This document shows, piece by piece, positions 34,592 through 45,039 of a stretch of DNA of 64,000 nt. The first letter of the stretch is position 1. Every line of letters starts with the position of its first letter. The position numbers were made by a program, and so were the translations under genes. The notes beneath the pieces were generated by a model. It was not told the origin of the DNA. It worked only from the letters and a program-made list of their open reading frames with translations, and did no database searches. Origin of the DNA: Gammaproteobacteria bacterium (lineage in GTDB: Bacteria > Pseudomonadota > Gammaproteobacteria > Chromatiales > Chromatiaceae); NCBI GenBank assembly GCA_011390365.1, contig JAABSM010000006.1:17025-81024 (forward strand), read 5' to 3'.

Positions 34592-36082
34592 TTGAACGAC
34601 ACTCCATTTCGCCGTCCCGATCAGTGGCTTTATGTCGCCTTCCTTGGGCTGATCTTGTGGATGCCACTGCCCATCGGTTCGGTTCCGTTCTGGGCGAACA
34701 GCCTGTTGCAGGCATGGGTCTTCGCCCTGTCGGCGGTAATGTTGGTGCTGCTTGCAAACGGCAGGATTCGCCAGACCTCGGCGCTGTACGCGGCAAGATA
34801 CCTCTTCGGAATACTTGGCGCCTGGCTGCTGTGGCTTTTGCTGCAACGCATGCCCCTGCCGAGAGAGTATCTGGCGTCGCTATCCTCCGGCGCCGGCGAC
34901 TTTCTTGCTCTCACGCAACCACTGGCGACAGCGCCAGAGACCGCGCACCTCAGCCTCTACCCTTTCGCCACGACCACGGCCATACTTAACACCTTCGCCT
35001 ACGCACTCTTCCTCGCCCTCGCCCTGCAGCTGATCAACAGCTCGCGGCGGATCCGCACCCTGCTCTGGGTCATCATTGCATGCGGCATCTTCCAGGCGGT
35101 TTATGGCGGTCTTGCGGCGCTGAGCCACTCCACCGTCGCTACCGGTACCTTCGTCAATCGCAACCATCTTGGCGGCTACCTCGAGATGTGCCTGGCCGTG
35201 GGTATAGGGCTGCTCCTCTCCGAAACCGGGGACATACAGATGGTCAGTTGGCGACACCGACTCTTCACCGTCCTGCGCTGGCTATCCGGGCCGAAATTTC
35301 GCTTGCGCCTGGGCCTGGCGTTGATGGTGGTGACCCTGGTACTCACCCGCTCGCGGGGGGCCAACACCGCCTTTTTCGTCAGCCTCATCCTCGCCGGAGC
35401 GGTATGGTTGTACATCACCCGCAAACGTCCAAGCATCGCCGCGATGCTGATGCTGGCAAGCATCTTCGTGATTGACATCATCATCCTCGGTGAATGGTTC
35501 GGGCTCGACAAGGTCGTGCAACGTATCCAGGAGACCAGCGCGGCAACGGAGATGCGGGATGATGTGTGGCTGGAGACCTCGCGCATCTGGAGCGACTTTC
35601 CGGTAACAGGGACCGGCGCGGGTTCCTTCGTGTCGATCTTTGCCTCCTATCGCGATGCCGCCAGCGCCGGAGCCAACGTCTTTCTGCGTCACGCCCACAA
35701 CGACTACCTGGAATTCCTGATTGAAACCGGCCCGGTGGGCCTGTTGCTGTTGGCGAGCGTTGCCTTGCTGGCCCTGCGCCAGGCCTGGCTGGCGATGTCG
35801 ACCCGCCATCGGCCCTTGCTGCAGGGGCTGGGGTTTGGCAGTCTGATGGGGATTATCGCGATCCTCTACCACTCCATCGCCGACTTCAATCTGCGCATCC
35901 CCTCCAATGCGATGATGTTCATGTTACTGATCGGTCTCGCCTATATCGGCGCCCACTACCGTTCACCTCGTCCAGAGCCGCGCCGCCCTGTCATCCCAGC
36001 ATCCGACGGGCGAGAGGACGATACTGGAGACCGTACAGCATCTGCAGGTAGCGGCGTGTCTCGGAGCGCTCGAGATCGGTGA
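34592..36082 (+). CDS. O-antigen ligase/polymerase-like membrane protein (Wzy_C)
   Basis: A 496-residue polytopic protein with about 11 membrane segments. The Wzy_C/WaaL hallmarks are [13 protein letters not shown] in one loop and [20 protein letters not shown] in the large periplasmic loop before the last segments ([16 protein letters not shown]). Such proteins polymerise or ligate polysaccharide on the periplasmic side. The start is a TTG at 34592; ATG 34661 would delete the first membrane segment. The last ~90 bp overlap the 3' end of the sucrose synthase gene on the other strand. Confidence 0.82.
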   Translation: MNDTPFRRPDQWLYVAFLGLILWMPLPIGSVPFWANSLLQAWVFALSAVMLVLLANGRIRQTSALYAARYLFGILGAWLLWLLLQRMPLPREYLASLSSGAGDFLALTQPLATAPETAHLSLYPFATTTAILNTFAYALFLALALQLINSSRRIRTLLWVIIACGIFQAVYGGLAALSHSTVATGTFVNRNHLGGYLEMCLAVGIGLLLSETGDIQMVSWRHRLFTVLRWLSGPKFRLRLGLALMVVTLVLTRSRGANTAFFVSLILAGAVWLYITRKRPSIAAMLMLASIFVIDIIILGEWFGLDKVVQRIQETSAATEMRDDVWLETSRIWSDFPVTGTGAGSFVSIFASYRDAASAGANVFLRHAHNDYLEFLIETGPVGLLLLASVALLALRQAWLAMSTRHRPLLQGLGFGSLMGIIAILYHSIADFNLRIPSNAMMFMLLIGLAYIGAHYRSPRPEPRRPVIPASDGREDDTGDRTASAGSGVSRSARDR

Positions 36083-38393
36083 CATATTTCCAGAATCCAT
36101 ACACCCGGGAGAGGGTCATCATCCGCCGGGCATAAAGCCGCCAGGTATAATTCTCTTCCACCCGCTCCATGCCGCCTTGTGATATGCGCTCCCAGCAGCC
36201 CGGATCCCCCTGGCACTTGGCGAAGAAATCGCCTATCTCCCGGGCTGCGGCGGCGCCGTGATTGGGATCGATGTGGAACCCCGACACGCCGTCCTCGATG
36301 ATCTCCAGCGGACCACCGAAACAGGTAGCGAAGGTGGGCAGGCCCGAGGCCATGGCCTCGATCACCGTGAGGCCGAACGCCTCGAACAGCGCCGGCTGCA
36401 CGAACACCCCTTGTCGATCGGCGACGTAGCGATACAACTCCCCCGCCACCGCCTTCTCCATGTGGATCCCCAGCCAGCGCACCGAGGCGTCCAGGCCATG
36501 GCGATCGAACAGGGCGTGCATCGCCTGGATCTGCTCCCGCTCCTCCTCATCCGCCGAGTGCTCTGGGTTCACGTGACCCGCGATCACCAACAGATTGGCT
36601 CTCTCCCTGAGGGTATCCGACGCCCCGTACCACTCCACCAGGCCGGCGATATTCTTGATGCGATCCAGACGCGCCATGGTAAAAATGAGTGGCTTATTCC
36701 CCTCGCTTAACACACCGCGCCGATCATCCCCCACGTCGTCACCGAAAATCAGCTGATCCAGCTCGTCGTGCAGGTGGCGTAAGCGCTTCTCGGTGTCGCG
36801 GTAGGAGAAGTAGATATCTGAATCCGCGCCAGGTGAAACGATATTGAATTTGGGATCGTAGACATCCACCCCCTGTACCACGCGATAGAGTTCCGGCATG
36901 GTATAGGCTTGGTAACTTTCGTACTGGCCGACGCTGTCATCCGTGCCGGCGATCTCCTGGTAGGTGCTGGTGATGATGAAATCGGCGGTATTCATCGCCA
37001 CCAGATCGGCGGTGAACTGGCAGGAGAAGTGATATCTTTCGTCGTTTTCCCGCCAGTAAAGGTCGGAATAGAGGTATTTGGTCTTCTCCAGGGCATGGGC
37101 GATATTGCATTGGGTCACCCCCAGGCGCTGACTCAGCAGCGAGGCGACCAGGCTTCCGTCCGAGTAGTTTCCTACCAGCAGATCGGGACGCCCCCCGAGT
37201 TCCGACAGCAATTCCCGCTCCGAATCGAAGGCGAAGCGTTCCAGATAGGGCCAGATCTCGAAGCGAGAGATCCACCGCGGAATCACCTCGCCGCCCTCGG
37301 TGTGAAAGGGCACGCGCAGGATGACCGCATTCCGGGTGCCTGATACGGATTCCAGACGCTGGTCGCAGGTCGTCCCTTCCGACTCCGGAATCTGGCGGGT
37401 GAGGATCACGATCCGCGGCTCGATATCCAGGCCCTGCTCATGCAAGCGGCTGCGCATCTCCCGCTCCAGTGCCCGCACCTGATCCAGGATATACACCACC
37501 TGGCCGCCAGTATCCGGACGCCCGAGCACGTTGGACTGACCAAAATAGCCGTGGGGGGTAATGATCGCGATGGAAAAGATCATCGGCACCCGACTGAGAA
37601 ACTCCTCCAGGGTGCGCGGCGAGGGGGCTTCGAGGATATCGAGCAACAAATCCATGGTATCGCGAACACGCGCCACGTCCTCGCCCCAACCCGGCTCGAA
37701 GCCCAGCGCTCGCAGCTCGTGACGCACCTCCTCCCAGGGCTTCTTGCCCGCCTTGCCCTTGAGGCTGCGCTGCGCCCCGCGCAGTGCGCTCCTGAGCCCC
37801 GATAGGTCGGAAATCGCTTCATTCAGCATCAGTTGCTGATCACGATACTTGTGGACTTGCAGGAAATCGAGCAGCCGCTGCTCGCCCTTTCCCACGCCCT
37901 CGAAGAGAACGCTAGAGAGGCGGCGATTGAGGAACTCGACACCGCGCCCGATGGACCCGGTTTCATGCAACTTGGAGAACTCCCGGGAGAAGGGGGCAAG
38001 GTCCACCTCCAGCGTCCACTCATCCGGCGGCACGCCCACCAGCCGCTCCTTGACTTCGAGGAACCGTTCGCCGCTCATCTCCTCCAGACACAGGGTGTCC
38101 TGATGAAGACGCACGTAGACCCAGCGCGCCACCCGCGGCCGCAAGGCGAAACAGACCCAGCACTCATGCACCACCACCTCCTGGCACCAGGAGATCAGAT
38201 GCGCGAACGGGGACTCCTTCAGATTTTCCCGCGACTCCTCCCCGGCCAGCTCCGAAAACAGATCCAGCACATCGGAGCGCAACATCAATTGCCGATCGAG
38301 AGCGAGAAGACGATGCAGAAAGTGGTGCACCCTGGCCTTGTTCTCGTCGATATAGCGACCCGCTTCGACGATCGGATTCGACTCCCGATTCAC
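35991..38393 (-). CDS. Sucrose synthase
   Basis: An 800-residue GT4 enzyme interconverting sucrose + NDP and NDP-glucose + fructose. The N-terminal ~270 residues are the regulatory domains of plant and bacterial sucrose synthases. The GT-B core starts at [63 protein letters not shown] and the E-x7-E motif [10 protein letters not shown] are present. GTG 38393 is chosen because it overlaps the fructokinase stop (GTGA), giving translational coupling and the family length; a start at 38519 would add 42 residues read inside the kinase gene. Last gene of the sucrose operon. Confidence 0.93.
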   Translation of the reverse strand: MNRESNPIVEAGRYIDENKARVHHFLHRLLALDRQLMLRSDVLDLFSELAGEESRENLKESPFAHLISWCQEVVVHECWVCFALRPRVARWVYVRLHQDTLCLEEMSGERFLEVKERLVGVPPDEWTLEVDLAPFSREFSKLHETGSIGRGVEFLNRRLSSVLFEGVGKGEQRLLDFLQVHKYRDQQLMLNEAISDLSGLRSALRGAQRSLKGKAGKKPWEEVRHELRALGFEPGWGEDVARVRDTMDLLLDILEAPSPRTLEEFLSRVPMIFSIAIITPHGYFGQSNVLGRPDTGGQVVYILDQVRALEREMRSRLHEQGLDIEPRIVILTRQIPESEGTTCDQRLESVSGTRNAVILRVPFHTEGGEVIPRWISRFEIWPYLERFAFDSERELLSELGGRPDLLVGNYSDGSLVASLLSQRLGVTQCNIAHALEKTKYLYSDLYWRENDERYHFSCQFTADLVAMNTADFIITSTYQEIAGTDDSVGQYESYQAYTMPELYRVVQGVDVYDPKFNIVSPGADSDIYFSYRDTEKRLRHLHDELDQLIFGDDVGDDRRGVLSEGNKPLIFTMARLDRIKNIAGLVEWYGASDTLRERANLLVIAGHVNPEHSADEEEREQIQAMHALFDRHGLDASVRWLGIHMEKAVAGELYRYVADRQGVFVQPALFEAFGLTVIEAMASGLPTFATCFGGPLEIIEDGVSGFHIDPNHGAAAAREIGDFFAKCQGDPGCWERISQGGMERVEENYTWRLYARRMMTLSRVYGFWKYVTDLERSETRRYLQMLYGLQYRPLARRMLG

Positions 38394-39256
38394 CTGGCGA
38401 GCCCCCAGTCCGCGCTCGCCTGGCGATAGAACCCGGCGTCCGCGACGGTAGCGCCCCGCTGGCCGACGACCCGGGAGGCGAAGGATTGGGCGCGCTCCAG
38501 GGTCAGTCTCGGCTCCCAACCCAGAATCAGTCCGGCGATGACCACCGAAGCAAAGGCGTCCCCGGCCCCTACCGTATCCACTACCTGGCTCTCGCCCTTG
38601 CGGGGCGCTACCTGCATCCGTTCGTTGCCGGCAACACGGGCCTCCGCACCCGCCTCGCCATGGGTGACCAGCAACAGCTCCAGATTGGCGGCGAGTTCGC
38701 CCTCATCATCTTCCAGCAGGGCCAGCTCACCGCCATTGAGTTTCGCCCAACGCGCCTCCCGAACCCATGCCCGTGCCCTGTCCCGCTGCCACCAGGGATC
38801 ACGCAAATTGACATCGACAAAGACATTGCGGGCCGAGCGCTCCCTGAGGAATCGCAGCGCCCGCGCCGACGTCGCGTTGCGCAGCGCCAGGGTGCCGTGG
38901 TAAAGCAACGGGATCTCACCCAGAGGGGGAATCTGGGTCTCATCCACGAAGTCGTAGGCCCGATCCGCCAGAATTTCGTAGCTCGGCTCGCCACCCTCCA
39001 GTGAGATGTCGACCACGCCCGTCGGGTGGGCGGAATCAAGTTGCAATCCGGAGGTGTCCATCCCCCACCCCTTCATGGCCGAGCGTATGCCATGTCCCAG
39101 CGGGTCATCACCTACCCGGGATACCAACAGGGGACTGAGGCCGAAGGCATGGAGGTTCCAGGCAACATTGAAAGGCGCCCCTCCCAGCACGGCGGCGCCA
39201 TCGGGAAAACGATCGTAGAGCACCTCGCCGAAAATCACCGGTCTCTGTCCTGTCAT
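38390..39256 (-). CDS. PfkB-family sugar kinase (probable fructokinase)
   Basis: A 288-residue ribokinase-family kinase. [31 protein letters not shown] is the sugar-binding N-terminal signature; [16 protein letters not shown] near residue 236 is the anion hole with the catalytic Asp. Fructose specificity is inferred from context: it lies between sucrose-phosphatase and sucrose synthase, and would return fructose released by sucrose synthase to fructose-6-phosphate. It overlaps both neighbours by 4 bp (ATGA upstream, GTGA downstream). Confidence 0.9.
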   Translation of the reverse strand: MTGQRPVIFGEVLYDRFPDGAAVLGGAPFNVAWNLHAFGLSPLLVSRVGDDPLGHGIRSAMKGWGMDTSGLQLDSAHPTGVVDISLEGGEPSYEILADRAYDFVDETQIPPLGEIPLLYHGTLALRNATSARALRFLRERSARNVFVDVNLRDPWWQRDRARAWVREARWAKLNGGELALLEDDEGELAANLELLLVTHGEAGAEARVAGNERMQVAPRKGESQVVDTVGAGDAFASVVIAGLILGWEPRLTLERAQSFASRVVGQRGATVADAGFYRQASADWGLAR

Positions 39257-40143
39257 GTCACCTCCCCTCCCTCAGCCACGGCGACCTGGGTCTGCCCGCA
39301 CATCGTCTCAAGCCAGTCCCGGCTCTCCGGATAGCGCCGCGTCACCCCCTCCAGGATACCGGCGGCATAGTTGCCGTTCATGCCCAGATAGCCGCCCTTG
39401 GCGATGTACAGCGTATCCAGCTGGCCCTCTTCACCGGCCCGCAGCAACGCCTCCTTGCGCACCTCATCGGCGGCGTTGGCGACCAGAATGGAGTGAACGG
39501 GGCTCGCCAGCACCTCCAGTTCAGCGCTGCCGTCGCCAGCGAAGATGGTCCTTTCGTAACCGGCCCCGGATGCCACCATCAGAAACTCCACCGCGTGGCG
39601 CTTGGTCGCGCGCGCCGGGACCACATCCACCAAACCGTTGGCACTGGCCTCGTCCCGGCTCCAGATCACCCGCGCATTTATCCCCTGACTTTTGAGTCGC
39701 CCCTCCATGGTTTCAACCAGCCCCGCCGCCGAAGCTTGCGACTCCGTGATATAGCTCAGCTTGTAGCGGCCCTGGCGGGCCTTTTCCTGGAGTTCCAGCG
39801 CCGCCAGATCGGCGAACAGCTCGGCGAGATCGCCGTGATTGCGCCCCCGCCAATCCTCGCCGATATGCTCCCACCAGTTTTCCCAGGCGTGCCAGCGACC
39901 ATTTTCCAGGGAGTGGATACTGGTCCCCACGTCGCACACCAGGAAGTCGGGTAAGGGAACCCGCCAGCTGCGTATCGCGTTCAGGGCCAGAGAGAGATGA
40001 CGCCCGGTAACATAGGCGATGGAAACCGCCGGCATGGCGGCCAATCGCGCAAAACCAGGGCGCGCGCCGGGACTCTCCCGCGCCACCCCATTGGGCAACA
40101 GGGTACGATCCATGTCGCTACAGATCAGCAAGGGTTCGCTCAT
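39253..40143 (-). CDS. HAD-family sucrose-phosphate phosphatase-like protein
   Basis: A 296-residue HAD hydrolase of the sucrose-6-phosphatase type. Motif I is ICSDMDRTLLPNG (DxDxT), motif II lies in VSIAYVTGRHLSLAL, and motif III/IV in RTIFAGDGSAELEVL, with the cap between. It should release sucrose from sucrose-6-phosphate made by the gene upstream. ATG 40143 overlaps the sucrose-phosphate synthase stop as ATGA; an extension to 40170 lies inside that gene and is not supported. Confidence 0.88.
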   Translation of the reverse strand: MSEPLLICSDMDRTLLPNGVARESPGARPGFARLAAMPAVSIAYVTGRHLSLALNAIRSWRVPLPDFLVCDVGTSIHSLENGRWHAWENWWEHIGEDWRGRNHGDLAELFADLAALELQEKARQGRYKLSYITESQASAAGLVETMEGRLKSQGINARVIWSRDEASANGLVDVVPARATKRHAVEFLMVASGAGYERTIFAGDGSAELEVLASPVHSILVANAADEVRKEALLRAGEEGQLDTLYIAKGGYLGMNGNYAAGILEGVTRRYPESRDWLETMCGQTQVAVAEGGEVT

Positions 40144-42311
40144 GCGCCCTCCTCCGGCGGCAAGGTGCAAGCGCCGTAGAAATCATAATGCTCAATGGCC
40201 TCCAGGATGCCCCGGGCGTAGCTCTCCCGGGCGAAGTAGATCCGCTCCACATCCGCCAGGTGGGAAAGCTCCTCGCCGTGTCGGTTCGCCACCACCACCG
40301 CCAGGGTGTTGCCGCGCATCAGATCCTCGTCCGCCCCCGATCCGCCGGCGGCGAGGATATGCTCCAGCGGGATCCCCCACTGATCGGCATACCAGCGCAG
40401 GGCCATGCCCTTGGAGGCGCGAATCGGGATGATATCGAGAAACTGGCCGAAGGCGAGGTAGGTATTGACCGACAGCTCGGCCTGGTGGAGCATGCTCTGG
40501 ATCTCTTCCAGGCAGGGAGACTTCTCCAGATCGATGTAGTAGCTGATCTTGAACTTGGCCTGCTCTTTGCGCGGCTGCAACTCGATACCGGGCAACCCCT
40601 CCATCAGACGCTTGACCCGGATCGGCTGCCACAGATATTCGATATGCCGCTCCCAACCCTTGTCTTCGGTCAGTTGCGGCGCATAGTGGATCTCGGTACC
40701 GGCGCCGGTGATGAGGATATCGGGCTGGGGTATGCCGTAGCGCCGCATCACTCGCAGCGCCGACTCCATCGAACGCCCGGTGGCGATGCCGAAGGTGGCG
40801 CACTTGCGGTTATCGCGCACCACCCGGACGAACTCCGCCAGGGATTCCGGATCCCCCAGCAGGTTCTGATCCAGATCGGTGAAGATGGCACGGTCGTGGT
40901 AGAGCATGCGCCGCCGGGAGAGTCTGGGACGCTCCGGCAGCGAATCCCGTTGCTCCACCAGCGGCCGAATCGCGGCGATGTACTTGTCGGCATGGGCCTC
41001 CCAGGAGTAGTGCCGCGCGACCCCCTTGAGACCGCTTTCGGACATCTTCCGCCATTGCGCCTGATTGCTCAGCGCCTTGAGCAGCGACTTGGCCATCTCG
41101 GCGCCATCGAGGGGATCGATGAGATAGCCGTTGCGGCAATGGCTGATGATGTCCCGGGGGCCGCCATCCTCGGTGGCGACGATGGGCAGGCCGCTGGCGG
41201 CGGCCTCGATCAGCGTCAGCCCGAAGGGCTCGGTCAGGGCCGGATTGACGAAGACCCCCTTGCTCAGGGCGGTCAGCCGGTAGAACTCGGAGACCTGATC
41301 CGCCGTGTGGTGTTTGGGGATGGCGATCGAGCCATACAGGTCATAGGCATCCATCAGCAACAGGATCTCGCTCAGCACCCCGCGCGATCCGGCATCCATC
41401 TCGCGAATATCATCCCGATTGCCCGCCACCACCACCAGATTGGCCATCTTGCGCAACTCGTCGGACTGGCCGAAGGCCTCGACCAGGGTCGTGATGTTCT
41501 TGCGCTCATCCGGGCGCGACAGCGCCAGCACCATCGGTTTTTCCGGATCACGCAGAAATCGCTTCAACTCGCGATAAACCTTGCCTCGCCGTTCACCTCC
41601 CTGGGCGGGGAAGAAGCGCTTGAGGTCGGTCCCCGGCGGGATCACCTCCATCTGCCGCGGCTGGTAGTGATCGTACATGCCGTACTGCTCTTCCACCTCG
41701 TTAGCGGTACTGGCGATCACCATGCGCGCGACCGCAAGAGTCTCCTCCTCCGCCTCGATGCGACGCGCCATGCTGTATTTGCTCTCGATATCCTGGCCGG
41801 TCAATCCTCGCGCCAGCAGGCGTCGCCGCTTGACCCGACCCAGCGAGTGGCCGGTATGGATCAGCGGGATTTCCAGCAGATTAGCCAGCCGTGACCCCAC
41901 ATAGCCGGCATCGGCGTAATGGCTGTGGATGAGATCGGGAAGCCGAGACTGACCGCGCAGGTATTCCGCCGTGTTGTCCGCGAAGCTATCCAGGTGATCC
42001 CACAATTGCTCCTTGGGGATGTATCCCTCGGGTCCGGCCTCGATGCGCACGATACTCGCCTTGCCGCCCAGCGCCTCCTCCGGCTTGCCGTAGTCGGAAC
42101 TCACATGGGTGTCGATCACCGCGCGGGTAAGCAGCTCCACCCGTTCGACATCCTCCCGCTCCCCCAAGGCGCGGGCCAGCTCGACCACATACTTGGTCTG
42201 GCCGCCGGTGTCCGCGTCCCGCCCGAGTTCGAGTTCCCGCCCCCGGATCAGGCCATGCACGCTCACCAGCACGATGTACAGCGGTTGCCTGGCCGATTGT
42301 TTCTTTTTCAT
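40140..42311 (-). CDS. Sucrose-phosphate synthase
   Basis: A 723-residue two-domain enzyme joining UDP-glucose and fructose-6-P to sucrose-6-P. The GT4 domain (residues 1-~460) shows SVHGLIRGRELELGRDADTGGQTKYVVELARAL, LIHSHYADAGYVG, HTGHSLGRVKRRRL and the E-x7-E motif ALTEPFGLTLIEA. Residues ~480-710 are a HAD-like domain, in which motif I reads FTDLDQNLL: the two Asp remain but the usual Thr is Asn, so phosphatase activity may be weak or absent, consistent with a separate phosphatase gene downstream. First gene of the operon; divergent from the MarR gene across 183 bp. Confidence 0.94.
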   Translation of the reverse strand: MKKKQSARQPLYIVLVSVHGLIRGRELELGRDADTGGQTKYVVELARALGEREDVERVELLTRAVIDTHVSSDYGKPEEALGGKASIVRIEAGPEGYIPKEQLWDHLDSFADNTAEYLRGQSRLPDLIHSHYADAGYVGSRLANLLEIPLIHTGHSLGRVKRRRLLARGLTGQDIESKYSMARRIEAEEETLAVARMVIASTANEVEEQYGMYDHYQPRQMEVIPPGTDLKRFFPAQGGERRGKVYRELKRFLRDPEKPMVLALSRPDERKNITTLVEAFGQSDELRKMANLVVVAGNRDDIREMDAGSRGVLSEILLLMDAYDLYGSIAIPKHHTADQVSEFYRLTALSKGVFVNPALTEPFGLTLIEAAASGLPIVATEDGGPRDIISHCRNGYLIDPLDGAEMAKSLLKALSNQAQWRKMSESGLKGVARHYSWEAHADKYIAAIRPLVEQRDSLPERPRLSRRRMLYHDRAIFTDLDQNLLGDPESLAEFVRVVRDNRKCATFGIATGRSMESALRVMRRYGIPQPDILITGAGTEIHYAPQLTEDKGWERHIEYLWQPIRVKRLMEGLPGIELQPRKEQAKFKISYYIDLEKSPCLEEIQSMLHQAELSVNTYLAFGQFLDIIPIRASKGMALRWYADQWGIPLEHILAAGGSGADEDLMRGNTLAVVVANRHGEELSHLADVERIYFARESYARGILEAIEHYDFYGACTLPPEEGA

Positions 42312-42494
42312 CTCCTACTCCCTCGCTGCCCCCTCGCTTCCTCACGTATCGAGACTAAACAACCCGTCTGAATTAATCAAGCCGGCGGCGCGCCGATGTG
42401 AACCCGCCCTGCGTCCCATCACCAAAAACTGTTACAGAATCCGAATTTCGGCGATAATGGTCCTTTTCGCGAGCGCAACCCAGAGCCTACCCGG

Positions 42495-43013
42495 ATGGCT
42501 ACATCCCAGCAATCAGAACAGATACTCATCGCCCTGCGCAGGGTGAATCGGGCGATTGACCTGCACTCCCGCAAACTGGCCCAGACCCATGGCCTGACCA
42601 GCCCGCAAGCGGTGGTGCTGAAAGCGGCGGCGACCCAACACCCACTGACCACCGGGGAACTGGCGGACAGGGTAAGCCTGAGCCAGGCGACGGTGACCGA
42701 CATCCTCAAACGCCTGGAACAGAGAGGTCTCATCGAACGCCGCCGGGACACCCGCGACAGACGCCGGGTGCTGGTATCGGTGACCCAAGACGGCCAGCAA
42801 CTCGTCGCCACCGCGCCGCCCTTGCTGCAAGAGCGCTTTCTGAGACGCTTCGAACAGCTCAAGGACTGGGAACGCAACCTGCTCATCGCCTCCATCCAAC
42901 GTACCGCGGAACTGATGGATGCGGAGGAGCTGGACGTCGCGCCGATGCTCTCCAACGGCCCCATCTGCCCGCCCTCGCCCTGCGACGAAGAGGAATCCGC
43001 CACCACCGTGTGA
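42495..43013 (+). CDS. MarR-family transcriptional regulator
   Basis: A 172-residue winged helix-turn-helix regulator. HGLTSPQAVVLKAAATQHPLTTGELADRVSLSQATVTDILKRLEQRGLIERRRDTRDRRRVLVSVT is the MarR recognition helix and wing. The acidic tail (NGPICPPSPCDEEES) holds two cysteines spaced CPPSPC, a possible redox or metal switch (inference). It is divergent from the sucrose operon, so it could control it; MarR-type genes next to osmolyte operons often do (e.g. EctR for ectoine). Confidence 0.9.
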   Translation: MATSQQSEQILIALRRVNRAIDLHSRKLAQTHGLTSPQAVVLKAAATQHPLTTGELADRVSLSQATVTDILKRLEQRGLIERRRDTRDRRRVLVSVTQDGQQLVATAPPLLQERFLRRFEQLKDWERNLLIASIQRTAELMDAEELDVAPMLSNGPICPPSPCDEEESATTV

Positions 43014-43031
43014 CAGGCGCGACGCCGCCGA

Positions 43032-43607
43032 TCAGGGAAGCGCGACCCCCTCCTCCGCCAGCATATCCACCAGCCGGATCAGCGGCAGACCGATGAGGGC
43101 GTTGGGGTCCTCCCCATGCAGACCGCGAAACAGGGTGATGCCCAAACCCTCCGACTTGAAGCCGCCGGCGCAATTGAAGGGCTGTTCCGCGTCGACGTAG
43201 CGGGCGATCCGCTCGTCATCCAGCTCCCGAAAACGCACCCTGAAAGGCTCGCAGATCACCTGACGCCGTCCGCTCATCCCGTTGAACAGACACAACCCGG
43301 TCAGAAACAACACCTCTTTCCCCGCACTATCCCGCAGCTGCCGCATGGCGTTATCGCGACTCCCCGGCTTGCCCAGCACCCGATCCTCCAGACAAGCCAC
43401 CTGATCCGAGCCGATGATCAGTGCCTTTGGGAAGCGCTGGGCGACCGCCTCCGCCTTGCGCGCCGCCAGCCGCATCACCAGCGCCTCCGGCTTTTCACCC
43501 GCTTCCCGGGTCTCATCGACCTCCGGCGCGCATGTCTCGAAGCTCAACCCCAACCGCTCCAGCAATTCACGTCGAAAAGGCGAAGTGGACGCCAATACCA
43601 ACTGCAT
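43032..43607 (-). CDS. yceF: Maf-like nucleotide pyrophosphatase, YceF type
   Basis: A 191-residue Maf-family pyrophosphatase. LVLASTSPFRRELLERLGL is the N-terminal signature, EVDETREAGEKPEALVMRLA the second, LIIGSDQVACLEDRVLGKPG the third, and NCAGGFKSEGLGITLF with DPNALIGLPLIRL closes the active site. The CAGGFKSEG variant and the ending match E. coli YceF, which hydrolyses 7-methyl-GTP. ATG 43607 is chosen because the chain begins just before LVLAS. Convergent with the MarR gene, only 18 bp apart. YceF is usually next to yceD-rpmF; those genes are not adjacent here. Confidence 0.94.
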   Translation of the reverse strand: MQLVLASTSPFRRELLERLGLSFETCAPEVDETREAGEKPEALVMRLAARKAEAVAQRFPKALIIGSDQVACLEDRVLGKPGSRDNAMRQLRDSAGKEVLFLTGLCLFNGMSGRRQVICEPFRVRFRELDDERIARYVDAEQPFNCAGGFKSEGLGITLFRGLHGEDPNALIGLPLIRLVDMLAEEGVALP

Positions 43608-43962
43608 GTACACCCCCGTGAGCTCCGCGAACTCAAACAGAATAACCATAAATGAGATCTGTTTCACATCTCTTCGAGAGTTATAGTATCATGATCGGCC
43701 GCGCTTTGTTGCGTGCTAAGCTCTGATGGAATCACCGCTTTTCACCGGCGGCGGGCATCCGTCACGGGCCGTCCCGAGTCGGACGCATGCGCCACGGGCG
43801 ATAGCGAACAGGGACGCAAACAAACGGAGCCGATAGTTGACGGCGGGAATGCAACACCATAGTTTCCGGCCCGGCCTCAAAGATTTGATCGATGTCACAC
43901 TTGTCTCGCCCCAGGCCGCGAGCCAAACCGCGAAAAAGTGAAAACCAATCCAGGAACAGTCT
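43608..43962. other. Intergenic region upstream of the TctC-like gene
   Basis: 355 bp of divergent promoter region between yceF and the binding-protein gene. I see no gene and no member of the repeat families found elsewhere. The composition from 43640 to 43720 is more AT-rich than the flanks, compatible with promoters for yceF. Confidence 0.4.
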
Positions 43963-44943
43963 ATGAAAACAGGACACCTCACCTCCCGAGTCATCAGCGG
44001 CATTCTGCTGCTGGCCCTCGCTACCTTGGCCCTGGCGGAAACAGCGGCGCCGGAAAACTACCTGGACGGCCCGTTGACCCTCATCGTGCCACGCGGCCAG
44101 GGCGGCGGCTCCCACAAGCTGGCGATGAAGATGGCCGCCGAGCTGGAAGAGATCACCGGCGTCGAGGTCCTTATCGAGAACATTCCCGCCGACGACGGCG
44201 AGGAGGCGATAAGGGAATTCATGAAACGCCCGCGCGACGGTCGCACCCTGTTACAGCATGTGGACGATGTACCCAGCGCCTATGCCAAGGGCGAGATCAA
44301 GTTCGACCCCACCAAAGACCTGGTGCCCGTGGCCGTCGTGCAGATCACCTTCAGCCAGCTCTACATCCGCAACATCGAAACGCGGTTTTCCGACTGGACG
44401 GAGTTCCTGCAGTACGCCCGCGAACACCCGGGCGAGCTGACCGTATCGCTGGTGGGGCATGAAGGGGCGATGGAGGCGCTGCTGCTGGAGATGCTGATCC
44501 AGGAGGCGGGCATCGAAGTCGCCCACGAGGCCTACAACAAGCCCTCCGAGCGCTACATGTCGCTGGTCAAGGGCAAGGTGGACGCGCTCATCGAACAGCC
44601 CGGCGACGTGCGCGTGTTCCTCGACAATCGCATGATCAAGCCGATTCTCACGCTGCTGCCGGAGCCCCATCCGGTTTTCCCCGACGCAGCCGGCCTCAAC
44701 TCCGTCAAAGAGGATTTTCCGACCCTCTATCGCGCGCGCATGTACTTCGCCCACGGCGACCTGCCGAAGGAGAAACTCGCCTATCTTGAATGGGCGCTGA
44801 AAAAAGCCTATGATTCCCACGACTTCCAGGCCTTCAACGAGAAGGGCTTCATGAACCTCATTGACAGCTATCGCGATATCGAAGGCGGCAAGAGGTTCGT
44901 CGGCGACATGATCAACACCTTCAAGAGGATCAACGGTAAGTAA
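43963..44943 (+). CDS. TctC/Bug-family periplasmic solute-binding protein
   Basis: A 326-residue exported binding protein of the tripartite tricarboxylate transporter (TctC/Bug) type. The signal peptide SGILLLALATLALAETAA is followed by LTLIVPRGQGGGSHKLAMKMAAELE, the usual ligand-binding GGG...D loop variant, then VPVAVVQITFSQLYI and a C-terminal lobe. TctA and TctB membrane partners are absent here. The next gene encodes a fused binding protein/transporter, so this protein may deliver ligand to it or sense for it. A strong hairpin follows 24 bp after the stop. Confidence 0.85.
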   Translation: MKTGHLTSRVISGILLLALATLALAETAAPENYLDGPLTLIVPRGQGGGSHKLAMKMAAELEEITGVEVLIENIPADDGEEAIREFMKRPRDGRTLLQHVDDVPSAYAKGEIKFDPTKDLVPVAVVQITFSQLYIRNIETRFSDWTEFLQYAREHPGELTVSLVGHEGAMEALLLEMLIQEAGIEVAHEAYNKPSERYMSLVKGKVDALIEQPGDVRVFLDNRMIKPILTLLPEPHPVFPDAAGLNSVKEDFPTLYRARMYFAHGDLPKEKLAYLEWALKKAYDSHDFQAFNEKGFMNLIDSYRDIEGGKRFVGDMINTFKRINGK

Positions 44944-44966
44944 CCGCCGGTCCGAAACTCCGCCCG

Positions 44967-44992
44967 AGAACCGCCGCCTGCTCGGCGGTTCT
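44967..44992 (+). terminator. Terminator after the TctC-like gene
   Basis: Arms AGAACCGCCG (44967-44976) and CGGCGGTTCT (44983-44992) form a perfect 10-bp stem followed by a short T-run (TTT). It would limit read-through into the fusion gene that starts at 45040. Confidence 0.75.
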
Positions 44993-45039
44993 TTGCGTTG
45001 CGATAAGCGTAAACATACACAACCTGAAAAAACACCCTT

